From Tubulanus polymorphus (Eukaryota; Nemertea; Palaeonemertea; Tubulaniformes; Tubulanidae): a DNA stretch of 64,000 nucleotides. The stretch is taken from contig NC_134031.1 of assembly GCF_964204645.1 (NCBI RefSeq), positions 20,271,307 through 20,335,306 on the forward strand, written 5' to 3'. Numbering within the stretch: the first letter of the stretch is position 1; every line of letters begins with the position of its first letter. Below, piece after piece: positions 15,101 to 24,341 of the stretch. The translations under genes were made by a program, and so were the position numbers. Under the pieces are notes generated by a model, which worked only from the letters and a program-made list of their open reading frames with translations, ran no database searches and was not told the DNA's origin.

Positions 15101-18100
15101 ACGTCGCGTATGAATTTTGCAACTCATTCCATGATTAATGAAAGCAGCAGACAGCAGCAGACAGCAGACAGATCTCATTCATCATCTGTCTAAACCACAA
15201 CCACGGAACCAGTTCCTCTCTATAAATCATTTCCTACCTCAAGCATTCGATCCCGGTCTTTAATCTGTTGGCGTAACTGTTCTACGAGTCCATTATTTCC
15301 GTCTGTTGAATTATTCAACATCTCCTGAAAAACCGATTTATGTCTAATGTTTAGAATAACAACCAAATACTAAATCAGTGATAGAAGCTGAAAAATGTTC
15401 GATCCACATTAAGGTGAAACTCAAGGGTTTGATATATAGTTAAGAGATATCTTGTAGTTACGAATTTACCTCCAAATATTTCTCTTTGTTTGCGATTGAT
15501 TTCTGAAGTTTTTTGATGATCGCGTCTTTTTCTTCGATACAGTGAACGTGATTGTCTTGTAATTCCTGGAAAAAATCACAAATAAAAGAATTTTAGTCTT
15601 CATGTAAAACAGGACATTTTCAACCCTCCAGATCAAAGAATTTCCCTCATCTCACCTCATACGCCCTCTGTTGAGAACGAAGCGCATTACCCAGTTGTCT
15701 GATATTTTGTTCTTTTTCTTTCGCTTCTCTTTCTAACATCTACAAAAGCAATTCATGTCTTTATTTCATCAAGCAGCCAACAAGACTGATCTTAGGTTGT
15801 AAGATTAGCATCAGGATAAAGATGTGTTCAGGTACTTGGCCATAGAAAACCAATTCGAAACCTAGCAAGATATTATATTTTTTGAAAACTATATACTTAC
15901 GTCTATAGTCTCCTCAGCGTTCAACAAAGCCTCGTTTGCGCGTTCGATATCTCTGTCTTTTTCTCGTAACGCCGACTTCAACAAACGGATTTCATTATCT
16001 CGTTCTTCCAATGATTTAAAATGACAATTGGCAGCTTCCTAAAAACGAACGTTCGAAACTATAGAAATGACAATTGTTACATATGACTTACTAATACCCT
16101 GAAGTGCTGGAGATGATCTGAAAACTGGAAATATGGCATATTGCTATAGTATGTCTACACTGCGGTACGGTGTATTGTTAGTTACTAATATTTCACTATA
16201 GCAGGCTCTGCCATCTTTCGATGGAGGTAAAAACTAATAACTAATCACATCAATACACCGCTATGCATTGTAAATCGCAGTGTACTTGCGAAGTTCATCG
16301 TTGATTGACATGCGCTGAAAATGTAAAAAACGTTTCCTTTTTTCGCGTACCTCCAAAGCTTTCTCTCTCTCCTTCACGCGTTCGCCGAGATTAGCTATGA
16401 TTACGTCTTTGTTTTGATCGTTCGGTTTCGCAACATCTCGCATCATTTCGATGTACTGTTGTAACTGATTGTCTTTATCCTGAAGTCGTTTGGTCAACTG
16501 CTGCACAAGTTTGTCCTTACCTTCCAGTTGGCGATTACTTTCATCAAGCAACATCTGTGCACAGAAAAATGCCATTTAAAATGAAAAGAAACATAGAAAT
16601 CCATTCTGCCATCTTAGGCACAATCCCTTTATATTTCTAAGTTGCAGTTTTATTTGGGCCCGAGTCTGATTTGGCTCAACCTTTAAACCTAAATATCAAG
16701 GCGTACCCGATATTGATGTTCAAGTTCGTCGGCTTTTGATCGCGCTTTTCTCTTCTCGTCGTCTAGTTTATCGTCGAGTAGATGAGCGTCATCCGTCTGT
16801 TGTTGTAACGCGTCCTTCAATTGGCCGGTTTGTTTTCGCAGCTCTTCCAGTTCGCCGTCTTTCTTTTCATTGAGCCGAGCTAGATGCTGTAACGTGAGTA
16901 AACAGACCGTCCAAAATTACCAGTCACTTAGGTGCACTTAAGTGGTCTTAAGTTTTAAGACTCATCGTCATCTATTAGATTAGCTATAGAACTTAAATCT
17001 AAGCCATTAAATGTGCAACTGGCCTCAGGTTCTTACCTGATTTTCGAGGTTTTTCTGATGAACTTGATCCTCTAAGTCGGCCAGTTCAGTATCTTTGTTC
17101 ATCAGTTTCGCGTCGACATTTTCCTTATGCTACAAAGTTTTTTGAATACGTTATGGAGTTAAGTTGAAATCATTTTAAAAGAGTTTTCAAATTTCAGCTC
17201 AGAACTGTCAAACTGGCTGTGAAACAAAGTACAAGAAAACATTGAGATTACCTTGTATTTCGACATTTGAAATGAGTGAAGATTTGTCTGCGCTTCGTTC
17301 AGCGCAGTTTCCATCTGTTCTAATTTTTCGCACAGTTCTTGAACCTTAAAATATTTCGATGCATGTCCCGAGTCAGATTAACCACTCTAAATTAGAGTTG
17401 GATCTAAAACGTTAAAGATCATACCGACCTCTTTGCCTTTATCATGCAGGGCTTGAGTTAGACCTTGTATCGCTCTGTCCCTTTTCTTCACGTTGTCCTT
17501 GTTCAATTTCGCCAATTTATCGTATTCCGTCTTATTCTGTTTTGCAGAATCCTTCAAAGAGAAATTTTCTTCTTTAAAACAAATCAATAATTGATGAAAG
17601 GATGAAATTGAAATAGGTCCATAAAACATGCAGACATTAAGCCACTGAATAGATACGTATTGCTACGTCAGCAGCGCTGGATTTCCATGATTTTTTTCTC
17701 TAGGGGCCGGTTGTGCAGTCATAGCTTAGGTTTAAGACCAGTCTACAACCATCTTAGTTCTATATCCGATTTAACAACTAATAACCAGTCTTAAGATATA
17801 ATATCACTTATTGACTTTACTTCACAACTGTGCAGAACTTTTGATACCTAACACCTAGTAAGGAAGGCAAATGGATGTCAAAAATCATTCAAGCAGATTC
17901 AATACTAGAAAGCGATGATTTGTAGGTAGATTTTTCAGCCACGGTTACCGTACCTCTTTAACGACGGTGATATCGTGTAATTGTTCTCGTAACTCGCCGA
18001 CGAGTTCGTCTTTATCTTTCATTTCGTTCGTAAGCTGATCAAGGACGATCTCGAGCTCTTCGATCCGTCGATGATGTTCTTCGGCGTCTTGTTCGTGAAT

Positions 18101-21100
18101 CGGTTCGAGTTCATTCGACGACGTCTGCAAACAGAGACCGAAATAACATTTCTGTCGATTCCGCTACATAAGGTAAGTATGTTATAATTCGGTAACTTTG
18201 AAAGCGCCGGTCATGGAACTTAGTAGCTCTCGCAGGCCCTGCTGTCCTAACAGACCACACGGTGCATGACGCATCTAACTACAACCAAATCAATGAAGAA
18301 ATAGAATAAAAAAAGATTTTAAATCTCTAATAAATACCTGACATTCGGCGTCTGTTTTGATCATCTGCTGTTGTAAATTCGCGATACGCAGTCGTAGTTC
18401 TTGTATCGACGTCGCGTTATCGGTTTCTAGTTGTTTTATTCGTTCGTCTTTTCTGAGCAGCTGCTCCTGCAGTTCGGTTATAATCCTAAACAAAGCCATT
18501 ATTACAACAATAATCACATCAGTGTTAAACGAAGTGACGTGAAGAAAGTGAATGCGAAAGACACAGCGCGCTAGTATAATATAATGTCATGTATTCACTG
18601 ATGACCAACCGTAAACTACTAATATTTACTCGTTAAACAATAAGGACAAACTTTCTAAACCCAAGCATTAACGTAATCATGAAAGAAAATTGTGAATTTC
18701 AAAGTTTGTCTCACATGTCTGAGAGGAAGTCATTGGCCAAAATCGGAATAGTGCGACACTATCCCAATCCTATACTATGTTGGGTCTAGTTGTTCTGATG
18801 GAAGAAACTGCTTGAATATAAATTTTTTCCGATTCAAAGAGTTTATTGAAGTTATCCAAATATTGAAGTAAGATCTTAATCCATTAATGTATTAAACTGT
18901 AGAAACGAAACATAGAGTTTTGAATATTCATTCACAAAAACACAAGTGCTCATATTCTCATTACTCGCTAAGGTATTTCTTTCCAATCTTCTAAATTGAC
19001 CGATCTAAGCTACAGAAGGTTGTAAATTTACCACAAACCTCAACCTCTAAGTCTTGAAATACGAGGAGATTTTTAGAGAATAGTCTAGACCATTGAAGTA
19101 TGTCAAAATGATTTTCTAACCTAATTTTGATAATTTGAAAAAAAATTCTTACCGCTCTTTTTCCTGAGCTGAGATGATTAATTCTGCCTTCTCGGCTTCT
19201 AATTCATTTCCCTGAGACTCGCCGCTGCCTTCACCATCTCCATGTTTCCCTGAGATGATCCGTTCGCTGGCTTCTTCCAGAGCCAAACGCAAACCTTCAC
19301 AATCCTGAAAGAGAATTTCAACAATTCATCGCATGAACAAGAAAACTAACGTCACGTAAAAATCTATTGACGCTTTGGAAAATCATATACAATATATAAT
19401 GTTTGACAATGAATATGATATAAACAATATAATATTAAGAATCATAAAATAAATTTGAATATATCGACAATTGAATTGAATTGACCGGCAACCAGTCTAG
19501 CCCCAATATTGATTACGTAGTATACATATCCTCTCAAAGATTCATTATCAAAAAGGCATGAAAATTCTCCATCAGATCACAGAATCAGATAGAGATGGAT
19601 TCTACTCTATCCTATCATCATCCATGTATAAATTTCTTACCTTTTCGATATTCGCAATTTTCGCGTTGTAATTTTCTTCTTTAACACGAAATTCATCTTG
19701 TAGTTTACGTCGCGTTTCGGCTAAGTCGGCCTGCTGTTGCACGTTGATGCTCTCCAAAGCAGCTCTAAAAAAATTATCGAAAAAAAGTTAATTCGAAAAA
19801 GTGCATCACATTTACGAAACCGAGAGAGGATGCAGTCAGTGTTCAGTGTTACTTACGAAGCTTTTTTGAGTAATTCTTGTTTCTCTTGAACTTCTTTTTT
19901 CAAACTTTCGCAGTCGACTTTCAGATTTATATTCTGAAAGTTGAATCACACACCATTAAAGTCATTCATCATAGAATATCGAGTTTAAGCCGCGATCACA
20001 CAAGCATTTTTGGTCCGGGTCAAATTTGGCCCGGTCAAAGATGTCAGGCCAGGTGCGAGCCAAATTTTGGCACGGGTCAAATTGTCTTTGCATCATCACG
20101 GCTCTAGTTGTCAGTCAGGTCTATGTATTATAAGCTTTGATTTATTCGTAAATTACCGTTTTAAACAGTTCCTCGTCTCCAGTATATCGGTTCTGCACTT
20201 TCTCCTCGAGGAAATAAATTCGCAATTTCAAACTGAAATTCTCTTTCTTCAATTCGGCCAGGCCCTGAAAAAAAAACAGCATTCATCAGACGCACCTTGA
20301 CACCATTTTCTGATTGGAGACGTCCTGCAGTTCAGGTCACCATTCCGCGATACGGTGCTGCTACGGGTTAGGGCTAGTTTAGGGAAACTAAAGCTAAGCT
20401 GAACTTCAATTATTGTGATTTAATTTGATTACAGCCTAAATCTTAACTGAAATCCAAGTTAGGCTGGAAGGGTCCCTGACCCTGGACTGAAAATTTTATG
20501 ATTATATCTTAGATATCTTCTGTCAGGGGCTGATTCTTTTCAAGTGGTTCCACGTGGCACTCATCAACAGCAAGACACTAAAATTCGAATCCCCTACTTA
20601 CATCCCTGCAAGTAGGGCATTGCTGTTGCTCCTCAAAAGCCATCTTGATTTACTTTTTATGATTAGGTATTATCGTGAATATATTATCGCTATAGGCTAG
20701 TAAATGTCAACTATAGTATATCTAAGAGTTAACAGACACAGCGAGCGCTATCATTCATTTCAAATTCAGCCAATAAAAAAGGGTACATAAATTCAAGCGA
20801 TTGTTTTCATGGTTCATTGAATCGGCCAGCAAGTCTTATACACGGCGCCGATCATGGATTAAGCTTGAGAATTTATTCACAATCGCGTGTAATAATATTA
20901 TAATACGGTGAACACGTTACGAGTCATTAATTCATAACAGCCACTGAACCATTGTACGACTACGGAGGTATACAACATCAGTTTTTATATATCGATACAG
21001 CGCTCTATATCATAATGTCTTTCTGGGTTCCGTTTATTTTTTATCGTTTCACATGTCAACACTTTGACAGGTGAAACGATGAAAGTGTTTTTCAACCGGG

Positions 21101-24100
21101 ACGGCTCTAGTCATATCTCTAGTTTAACGCGCGTAACTAGTAACTCAAACACGGAAAAACAATTAACAAGCTTCTCAACCGTAGATTGGAAAATTCTTAC
21201 GCAGAGAGATTTTGATATAAAACATACAAATCAAATTCATTTCAGAGTTTAACCTTTTTACGAATCAGGATACTGCTGAATGCTTTAAGGTGTTTTGATA
21301 TTAGAAATTTAATTATTTTTTCGTTATTGAAACTGGGACACTGAATGAGTACACCGTGTAAGATACTAACCTGGTCATATTCTTTCATAGTACGGGCGCG
21401 TACGGGCGACATACGCCCGCTGTTAGCCTTCGTCACCGCTGAAATATAAACAACAACATATCATCATCTAGTGATGAAACAAGTGAAAATAGTGCATCGA
21501 GTTTTGTGAAGCTACATATTTTTTTTTCTCGAGATATCTGATCTTTATTTACAAGGAAATTATAACCAAGTTATACAAGTTATCCATAGCTATCCATGAT
21601 TAAACCACATCCTCCTCCGCGACAGGGATTCGAACCTGAATGCATCGCTAGATTTAGCCGCGGCACGAAACCCTTTCACACTAGACCGGGTGCGCAGGTT
21701 TCGTACCGTGGCGAGTCTCGATGCCATCAGGTTCGAATCTCTGCTGGGTGAGGAATGATCAAATCTTGGAACAACCATCCACTTGGTCGGAACTGATACT
21801 CGTTCTGTGGACTCTTACTAGGAATTGATCCATCAGGATATTCGAGGTGTGAACCAAATGATACATCGGCTAGAGATTCCGGTTGTGACCTGGAACAAAA
21901 AATATCACTTTCAATGATCGATGATGTGCTGTGATTAGAATGCAGAGTTTCGTACTGCACATGGGTGACCCCCATGGGCTATAGCGCCCTATTCATGGGC
22001 CTTAGTGCCCTATCTCAAATGAGAAAAATACTTTTTACTTCATCAATTATGCAACGTTTCCACTATGACAAAAATTGAGACTTGAAAAATAGTACATTAT
22101 CGAGAAGGACGACAGCTTGATCCTCTAAGTATAACGTTAGTTCGTACTATTTGGCCCTTTTTGAGAGAAATTCAAACCCCCACTTAAAATATCCTGGGTA
22201 TTGTCCACATGCAGCAGCAGTCTAACAATAATTTAAGGTTAAATCCCTGCGAGGACAATGAGTTCCGAGATACATTGAATTGAAAACGATCTATAGCATA
22301 TCTCAAATAGATTGAGATCTGGATTAAACTGATCTGGATTAAGTAGGTTTGACTTCGTGATACAATAAATATACTATAAGTAATGATGAAAATGACCATC
22401 AGCATCTGGATAAATGATCTGGCCTGCGCGAGCTTTAAACAGAACCTTCAAGAATATCCAACCGGCATGCACAAAATAGTTACACAACTTCTAGGGATGG
22501 CACCGCCAAATTCATTTTCATCTGATTTATTCTAATGCAACTAAACTCTCACGTTTAAACAATAATAGAATCATTAAGCAACTCACATCTCTAAAAGTGC
22601 AGGAAATATTTCAAATGCTGCCTACTGAGTGGCTCTTACAGGAGTATATGTATATTTTTTTCATTTTAATAATTGATGCGGTATCTGACGGTATCTCTGA
22701 CTGTATCTCTGACTGTATCTCTGACTGTATCTGTACATGTTGTAAACGCTAATGAAATCAAATACATACTTTATTTTAACACATCCCCATTTTATCGGCT
22801 TTTCTTTCACGAGGCTGTTTCATAGTTAATGAAATTGGACGAGTGCACTTTACTAACCGGGGCCTATTCAATCAGCATCGGACAATATATCAAATATGTT
22901 AGTTTTTGATGCAGACAAGTCACTGATTCAGTTTATAAAGTCGCTCGTAGCGCTTGATTTCAAAACGTTCAGGTCCTCTTACAGTTTTTCATCAATTGCG
23001 GGTTTTATTCATCAATCGATATCAAATATGTTGAATATTTTGCCTCAGTTCGCCCAGGGCTAGTAGTGTGCTAGTAGTGTGCTAGTAGTGTGCTAGTAGT
23101 GTGCTAGTAGTGTGCTAGTAGTGTGCTAGTAGTGTGCTAGTAGTGTGCTAGTAGTGTGCTAGTAGTTATCATTGGCCTGGCAATAACCGCAAAATTGTGC
23201 GTCAGGCTTTACAAAGATATTTCATACTAGACTCTGTGTAACTTGGTACACATTACTGCAAAACTCTGAAAAGTGCTATCAGTAACAAATTGAATTTTAT
23301 GTCAGTAACGCTTCATTGAAATATGAAAGAAATGACATTAAGACCCTCATTAAACCCTCAGTAACATCTTATCGATCGCAGACGATTCGATCGGATCCAA
23401 GTGCAACCAGAATTTGGCTTCATATCTCTACAGTCATAAACGTAGTCAACAATTTGTTACATATGTTCTACTACTCTACAGGTATTTCAATAAATATGCG
23501 GTGACCTCATCATACACGGTTTAAGGACGAAGATAAGGAGACCACTTATAAACATTGCTGGTAAAATCAAGAGAATTTACATAACATAGATTTCCTATAC
23601 TAACAGGTTTGTTACAGGTCAGCCCTGTATTGAATTGTTTCACAAATACTGACAGGAAATACTGATGTGTCACCGTTTTAATTAGTCATGATGCTAATTT
23701 AAGTACCTGGTAGTACACATGAACACACGTGAACTGATCTCTCTAGGGAAATTAAAAGGCAATGGAAAATTCTCGGATACACGAAGAAGCATTCTTTTAA
23801 ACATTTTTCTTAAGAATTAATTCGGATCAAATGAAAAACCTTTCGTATAGGGTAGATTGAGAAACATATTTTTGTTAAATTTGAAGCAAAAAATAAAATT
23901 AAAAACGAATGAGTGAAAATATAAAAATAAAATAGCAATAACCGAACAATAATGGAAAAAAAATGTTCATTTAAAAAAAAAAAAAACTGTCTTCACTCGG
24001 AACCAGGAATTCTTTTCATCCTTCATTTCTTAGTTGAATTGAATCAAGCCCCAAACAACCAAATCAGTAAGGTCCCTAACTGTCATGGGTCCCTAAGGTA

Positions 24101-24341
24101 AGGTCCCTAACTACATGCTTCATAAGAAGAATAACTCAGGGTTGTGGGGGTTGAAACTGGAGGGTTCTTCCACGCGACGCAATCTTCTCCAGTTAAGCCA
24201 CAAAAGTTTAGAATAAAGAGCAGTTGAGACCAACCGGATCTTGAATTTTTCAAAAATTCTTGGTTCATCAGGAGCGGCCGACTAAACGAATAGTTCCAAT
24301 CAGTAGGGGGGGGGGGGGGGTACGTACCTGTATCGACGCAT
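119..24341 (-). CDS. CDK5RAP2: CDK5RAP2/myomegalin/centrosomin-like centrosomal scaffold, 34 exons, 3' end beyond window
   Basis: Members of this family recruit and activate gamma-tubulin ring complexes at centrosomes and Golgi. Coding exons in transcript order (high to low) are 24328-24341, 21819-21889, 21371-21438, 20157-20264, 19857-19933, 19641-19764, 19153-19304, 18338-18485, 17954-18124, 17429-17551, 17252-17344, 17037-17129, 16707-16886, 16351-16554, 15901-16038, 15656-15739, 15470-15565, 15238-15324, 14990-15085, 14680-14775, 14327-14422, 13987-14143, 13519-13616, 13400-13447, 13222-13308, 12633-12739, 12013-12433, 10964-11158, 9088-10501, 8755-8869, 4270-4461, 3573-3786, 699-1785 and 119-623. 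Every junction is GT-AG and phase-compatible, giving about 2,320 residues. Family marks are the CM1 motif (residues ~38-87), KKRDRAIQGLTQAL (~334) and IRSLRLRLEETINTNEHLKK near residue 2,120, all closely matched in human CDK5RAP2 or PDE4DIP. The last exon ends in an open donor at 117-118, so the C-terminus (CM2) lies outside. Exon 10 uses a slightly unusual donor, GTCGGT. The 14-nt first coding exon is the least certain part. Confidence 0.9.
699..1785 (-). other. Ser-rich linker plus conserved coiled coil, penultimate visible exon of the CDK5RAP2-like gene
   Basis: This 1,087-nt exon encodes about 362 residues. The first ~230 are Ser, Asp, Tyr and Arg rich with little predicted structure. The last ~130 are coiled coil and contain LQEHLNGIRSLRLRLEETI followed by NTNEHLKKQLEDQL. 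The same block in human myomegalin and CDK5RAP2 reads EHLGEIRNLRQRLEESI and HIQEIRTLRKRLEESI. This anchors the orthology in the C-terminal half, independently of CM1. The exon starts in phase 0 and ends in phase 1, joining 119-623 to make Asp. Confidence 0.9.
1838..2045. mobile_element. dispersed CCCTGAC-type repeat copy
   Basis: CAGGGCGGCGACTTTTATTTG, TTTCCCTGACTTTTACC and AAAATTCCCTGCATTTT correspond to the blocks of the copy at 39703. Lies directly upstream of exon 699-1785 (about 50 bp from its acceptor). Confidence 0.4.
2671..2832 (+). mobile_element. tRNA-like SINE copy
   Basis: GGCACAGCCGGTAGGGC resembles an A box (GCxCAGTCGGTAGAGC type) and TTTTAGTTTCGCATCCC a degenerate B box, spaced as in tRNA heads, followed by an unrelated tail. 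Lies in the CDK5RAP2-like intron between exons 3573-3786 and 699-1785. Confidence 0.5.
3268..3480. repeat. degenerate GCCATCTA-containing tandem repeat
   Basis: GTGTCGCCATCTATAGGGAC, AGTGCCATCTAGCGGGTAAC, TTGCCATCTGTATGGTG and ATCGCCATTTGATGG recur at intervals of 50-90 bp, an eroded array upstream (in transcript terms) of exon 699-1785. Confidence 0.4.
3906..4002. mobile_element. ~97-bp palindromic MITE
   Basis: GTTCCACGGTTGTGAGTTA at the left and TAACTCATAACTGTGGAAC at the right are inverted copies. A second copy is at 59897-60005. Confidence 0.65.
4504..4600. repeat. ~31-bp tandem repeat, three copies
   Basis: The unit TGAGAAGTTTTAGATTCCAA plus TAGAAAAT is repeated three times with minor changes, starting 40 bp from the acceptor of exon 4270-4461. 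Confidence 0.7.
4909..4982 (+). pseudogene. decayed copy of the 3' end of a GPCR gene in a CDK5RAP2-like intron
   Basis: GATGTCGGG, then a short A-rich stretch, TTACGCAATTTACTTTGTAA and AAACCACCCCCAAATAT match 49689-49755, the last codons and first 3' UTR bases of the plus-strand GPCR. The copy has a one-base frameshift and has lost the stop codon (AAACGA for AAATAA). Homology appears to fade out within ~75 bp on both sides. It lies antisense to the host gene, in the intron between exons 8755-8869 and 4270-4461. Confidence 0.7.
5228..5252. repeat. (CAGGG)5 microsatellite
   Basis: Five uninterrupted GGGCA units in an intron. Confidence 0.8.
6010..6250. mobile_element. MITE copy, CTGAAAAGTGCTATCAGTAAC family
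   Basis: Shares CTGAAAAGTGCTATCAGTAA, CAGTAACATTTCATTG-like and AAGACCCTCAGTAACATCTT blocks with 23265-23370. Its right end (CTGAAAACCAGGAATAGTTG) recurs at 69-92 at the window start. Inverted ends GGGCTGCCAAC and GTTGGTAGCTC bound the copy. Confidence 0.55.
8637..8740. repeat. 19-bp satellite next to a splice donor
   Basis: About five copies of ATATCAGATATATCACAGT end roughly 14 bp from the donor of exon 8755-8869 (minus strand). Confidence 0.8.
9088..10501 (-). other. largest exon of the CDK5RAP2-like gene: coiled coil with disordered linkers
   Basis: This 1,414-nt exon encodes residues ~1145-1615. Coiled-coil stretches (for example SLQHEIMKMSDENNRLQHRL and VHELEAEVQRLNALLKSLRG) alternate with Ser/Thr/Pro-rich linkers. 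A CNMCSGQ stretch near the start has a CxxC pair. KIKHYRSVLTKHGIL may correspond to the ELEKYRVMLTG segment of myomegalin. It starts in phase 0 and ends in phase 1. It is far longer than the ~100-nt exons of the 5' half, so the gene changes from many small to few large exons at about 12.4 kb. Confidence 0.85.
10770..10870. mobile_element. MITE copy, GGTCTTAA...TAAGCTATGACTG family
   Basis: Shares AGATTGGCTATAGAACTAAG, GGTCTTAAATCTAAGC and TATGACTGCG with copies at about 16915-17030 and 17705-17835, all in introns of the CDK5RAP2-like gene. Termini are imprecise. Confidence 0.45.
11700..11805. mobile_element. dispersed CCCTGAC-type repeat copy, partial
   Basis: GGTTGCTTTTTTCCTGACTA, TTCCCTGACATGCACAATG and AGAATCCAATCAACTAACGC match the 39703 copy. 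Confidence 0.4.
12893..13056. mobile_element. MITE with GGGTTTCATAGA termini
   Basis: Left end GGGCCCGGTTTCATAGACT and right end CTCTATGAAACCCAGCCCTG are inverted repeats around a 120-bp AT-rich core (GTTATCCCTAGGGATAA near the left). Lies in a CDK5RAP2-like intron. Confidence 0.6.
13675..13795. mobile_element. MITE copy with ACACTGCGGTACGGTGTA-type ends
   Basis: CACTGCACCGCATTGTAT on the left and ATACACCGTACTGCGGTGTA on the right are inverted; a second copy is at about 16150-16285 (CTACACTGCGGTACGGTGTA and CAATACACCGCTATGCATTG). Confidence 0.5.
16150..16285. mobile_element. MITE copy, same family as 13675
   Basis: Left ACACTGCGGTACGGTGTATT and right AATACACCGCTATGCATTG form inverted ends around an AT-rich core. 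Confidence 0.5.
16915..17030. mobile_element. MITE copy, same family as 10770
   Basis: Contains ATTAGCTATAGAACTTAAATCTAAG and GTGGTCTTAAG arms; lies between exons 16707-16886 and 17037-17129. Confidence 0.4.
17705..17835. mobile_element. MITE copy, same family as 10770
   Basis: Begins GCCGGTTGTGCAGTCATAGC and ends CACAACTGTGCAGAAC, with ATCTTAGTTCTATATCCGA in between. The inverted GTTGTGCA termini support a palindromic element. Confidence 0.5.
19988..20103. mobile_element. short foldback MITE copy in a CDK5RAP2-like intron
   Basis: Starts AGCCGCGATCACACAAGC and ends GCATCATCACGGCT, with GGTCCGGGTCAAATTTGG and GGCACGGGTCAAATT arms. It fills much of the intron between the exon for CM1 (20157-20264) and exon 19857-19933. 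Confidence 0.65.
20157..21438 (-). other. CM1 (centrosomin motif 1), split over two exons of the CDK5RAP2-like gene
   Basis: Exon 21371-21438 ends with SPVRARTMKEYDQ and exon 20157-20264 continues in phase 0 with GLAELKKENFSLKLRIYFLE. Together they reproduce the vertebrate CM1 core (SPTRARNMKDFE followed by ITELKKENFNLKLRIYFLEE). The next exon (19857-19933) encodes INLKVDCESLKKEVQEKQEL, also conserved in CDK5RAP2 and myomegalin. CM1 is the established gamma-TuRC binding and activating segment, so this end of the protein is predicted to do microtubule nucleation work. The key Phe (NFSLKLRIYF) is present. Confidence 0.95.
21598..21752. mobile_element. inverted pair of tRNA-like units
   Basis: Two B-box sequences face each other: GGGATTCGAACCTG (minus-oriented, ~21623) and CAGGTTCGAATCTCTG (plus-oriented, ~21728). 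Between them ACTAGACCGGGTGCGCAGG gives an A-box-like element on the minus strand. The arrangement forms a foldback of two diverged tRNA-derived units within an intron of the CDK5RAP2-like gene. Confidence 0.5.
21819..21975 (-). other. alternative in-frame start of the CDK5RAP2-like protein
   Basis: Exon 21819-21889 is preceded by a good acceptor (ATATTTTTTGTTCCAG), but its reading frame is also open through that acceptor up to an ATG at 21973-21975. A transcript starting just upstream would encode MGVTHVQYETLHS... and read straight into SQPESLADVSF without splicing. The spliced form instead joins the short exon at 24328-24341 (Met-Arg-Arg-Tyr plus AG of Arg). Which is used cannot be decided from sequence. 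Confidence 0.35.
22681..22735. repeat. 12-bp tandem repeat (GTATCTCTGACT)
   Basis: Four to five head-to-tail copies, in the intron between exons 21819-21889 and 24328-24341. Confidence 0.75.
23060..23166. repeat. 11-bp tandem array (CTAGTAGTGTG)
   Basis: About nine and a half perfect copies of CTAGTAGTGTG, with no mismatch seen, indicating recent expansion. Confidence 0.85.
23265..23370. mobile_element. second copy of the CTGAAAAGTGCTATCAGTAAC element
   Basis: Matches the left two thirds of the element at 6010-6250; the right end is lost. Confidence 0.5.
24306..24320. repeat. 15-G homopolymer beside the first donor
   Basis: Fifteen consecutive G on the plus strand; in the CDK5RAP2-like transcript this is GTACGTA followed by 15 C, starting at intron position 8. 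Confidence 0.85.

Larger units (their letters stand above)
13987..17551 (-). other. run of symmetric phase-0 coiled-coil exons of about 32 codons
   Basis: Fourteen consecutive introns, from the one at 18125-18337 to the one at 14144-14326, are phase 0. Four exons (14327-14422, 14680-14775, 14990-15085, 15470-15565) are exactly 96 nt; neighbours are 84, 87, 93 and 93 nt. The encoded units look alike: most begin with E or M and end in charged Lys/Asp-rich strings such as LKEKDKTIE, LQEKDKDNQ, IKDRDRMLE and IANKEKYLE. This suggests growth of the coiled coil by tandem exon duplication. The repeat relationship is my inference from exon size, phase and similar ends. Confidence 0.7.

Noticed and set aside
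23060-23166. CRISPR-like array
   Set aside because: Pure 11-bp head-to-tail microsatellite with no spacers, in a eukaryotic intron.
24241-24275. Third hammerhead core on the minus strand (CTGATGA at ~24266)
   Set aside because: No stable stem II leads to GAAA at the right distance.
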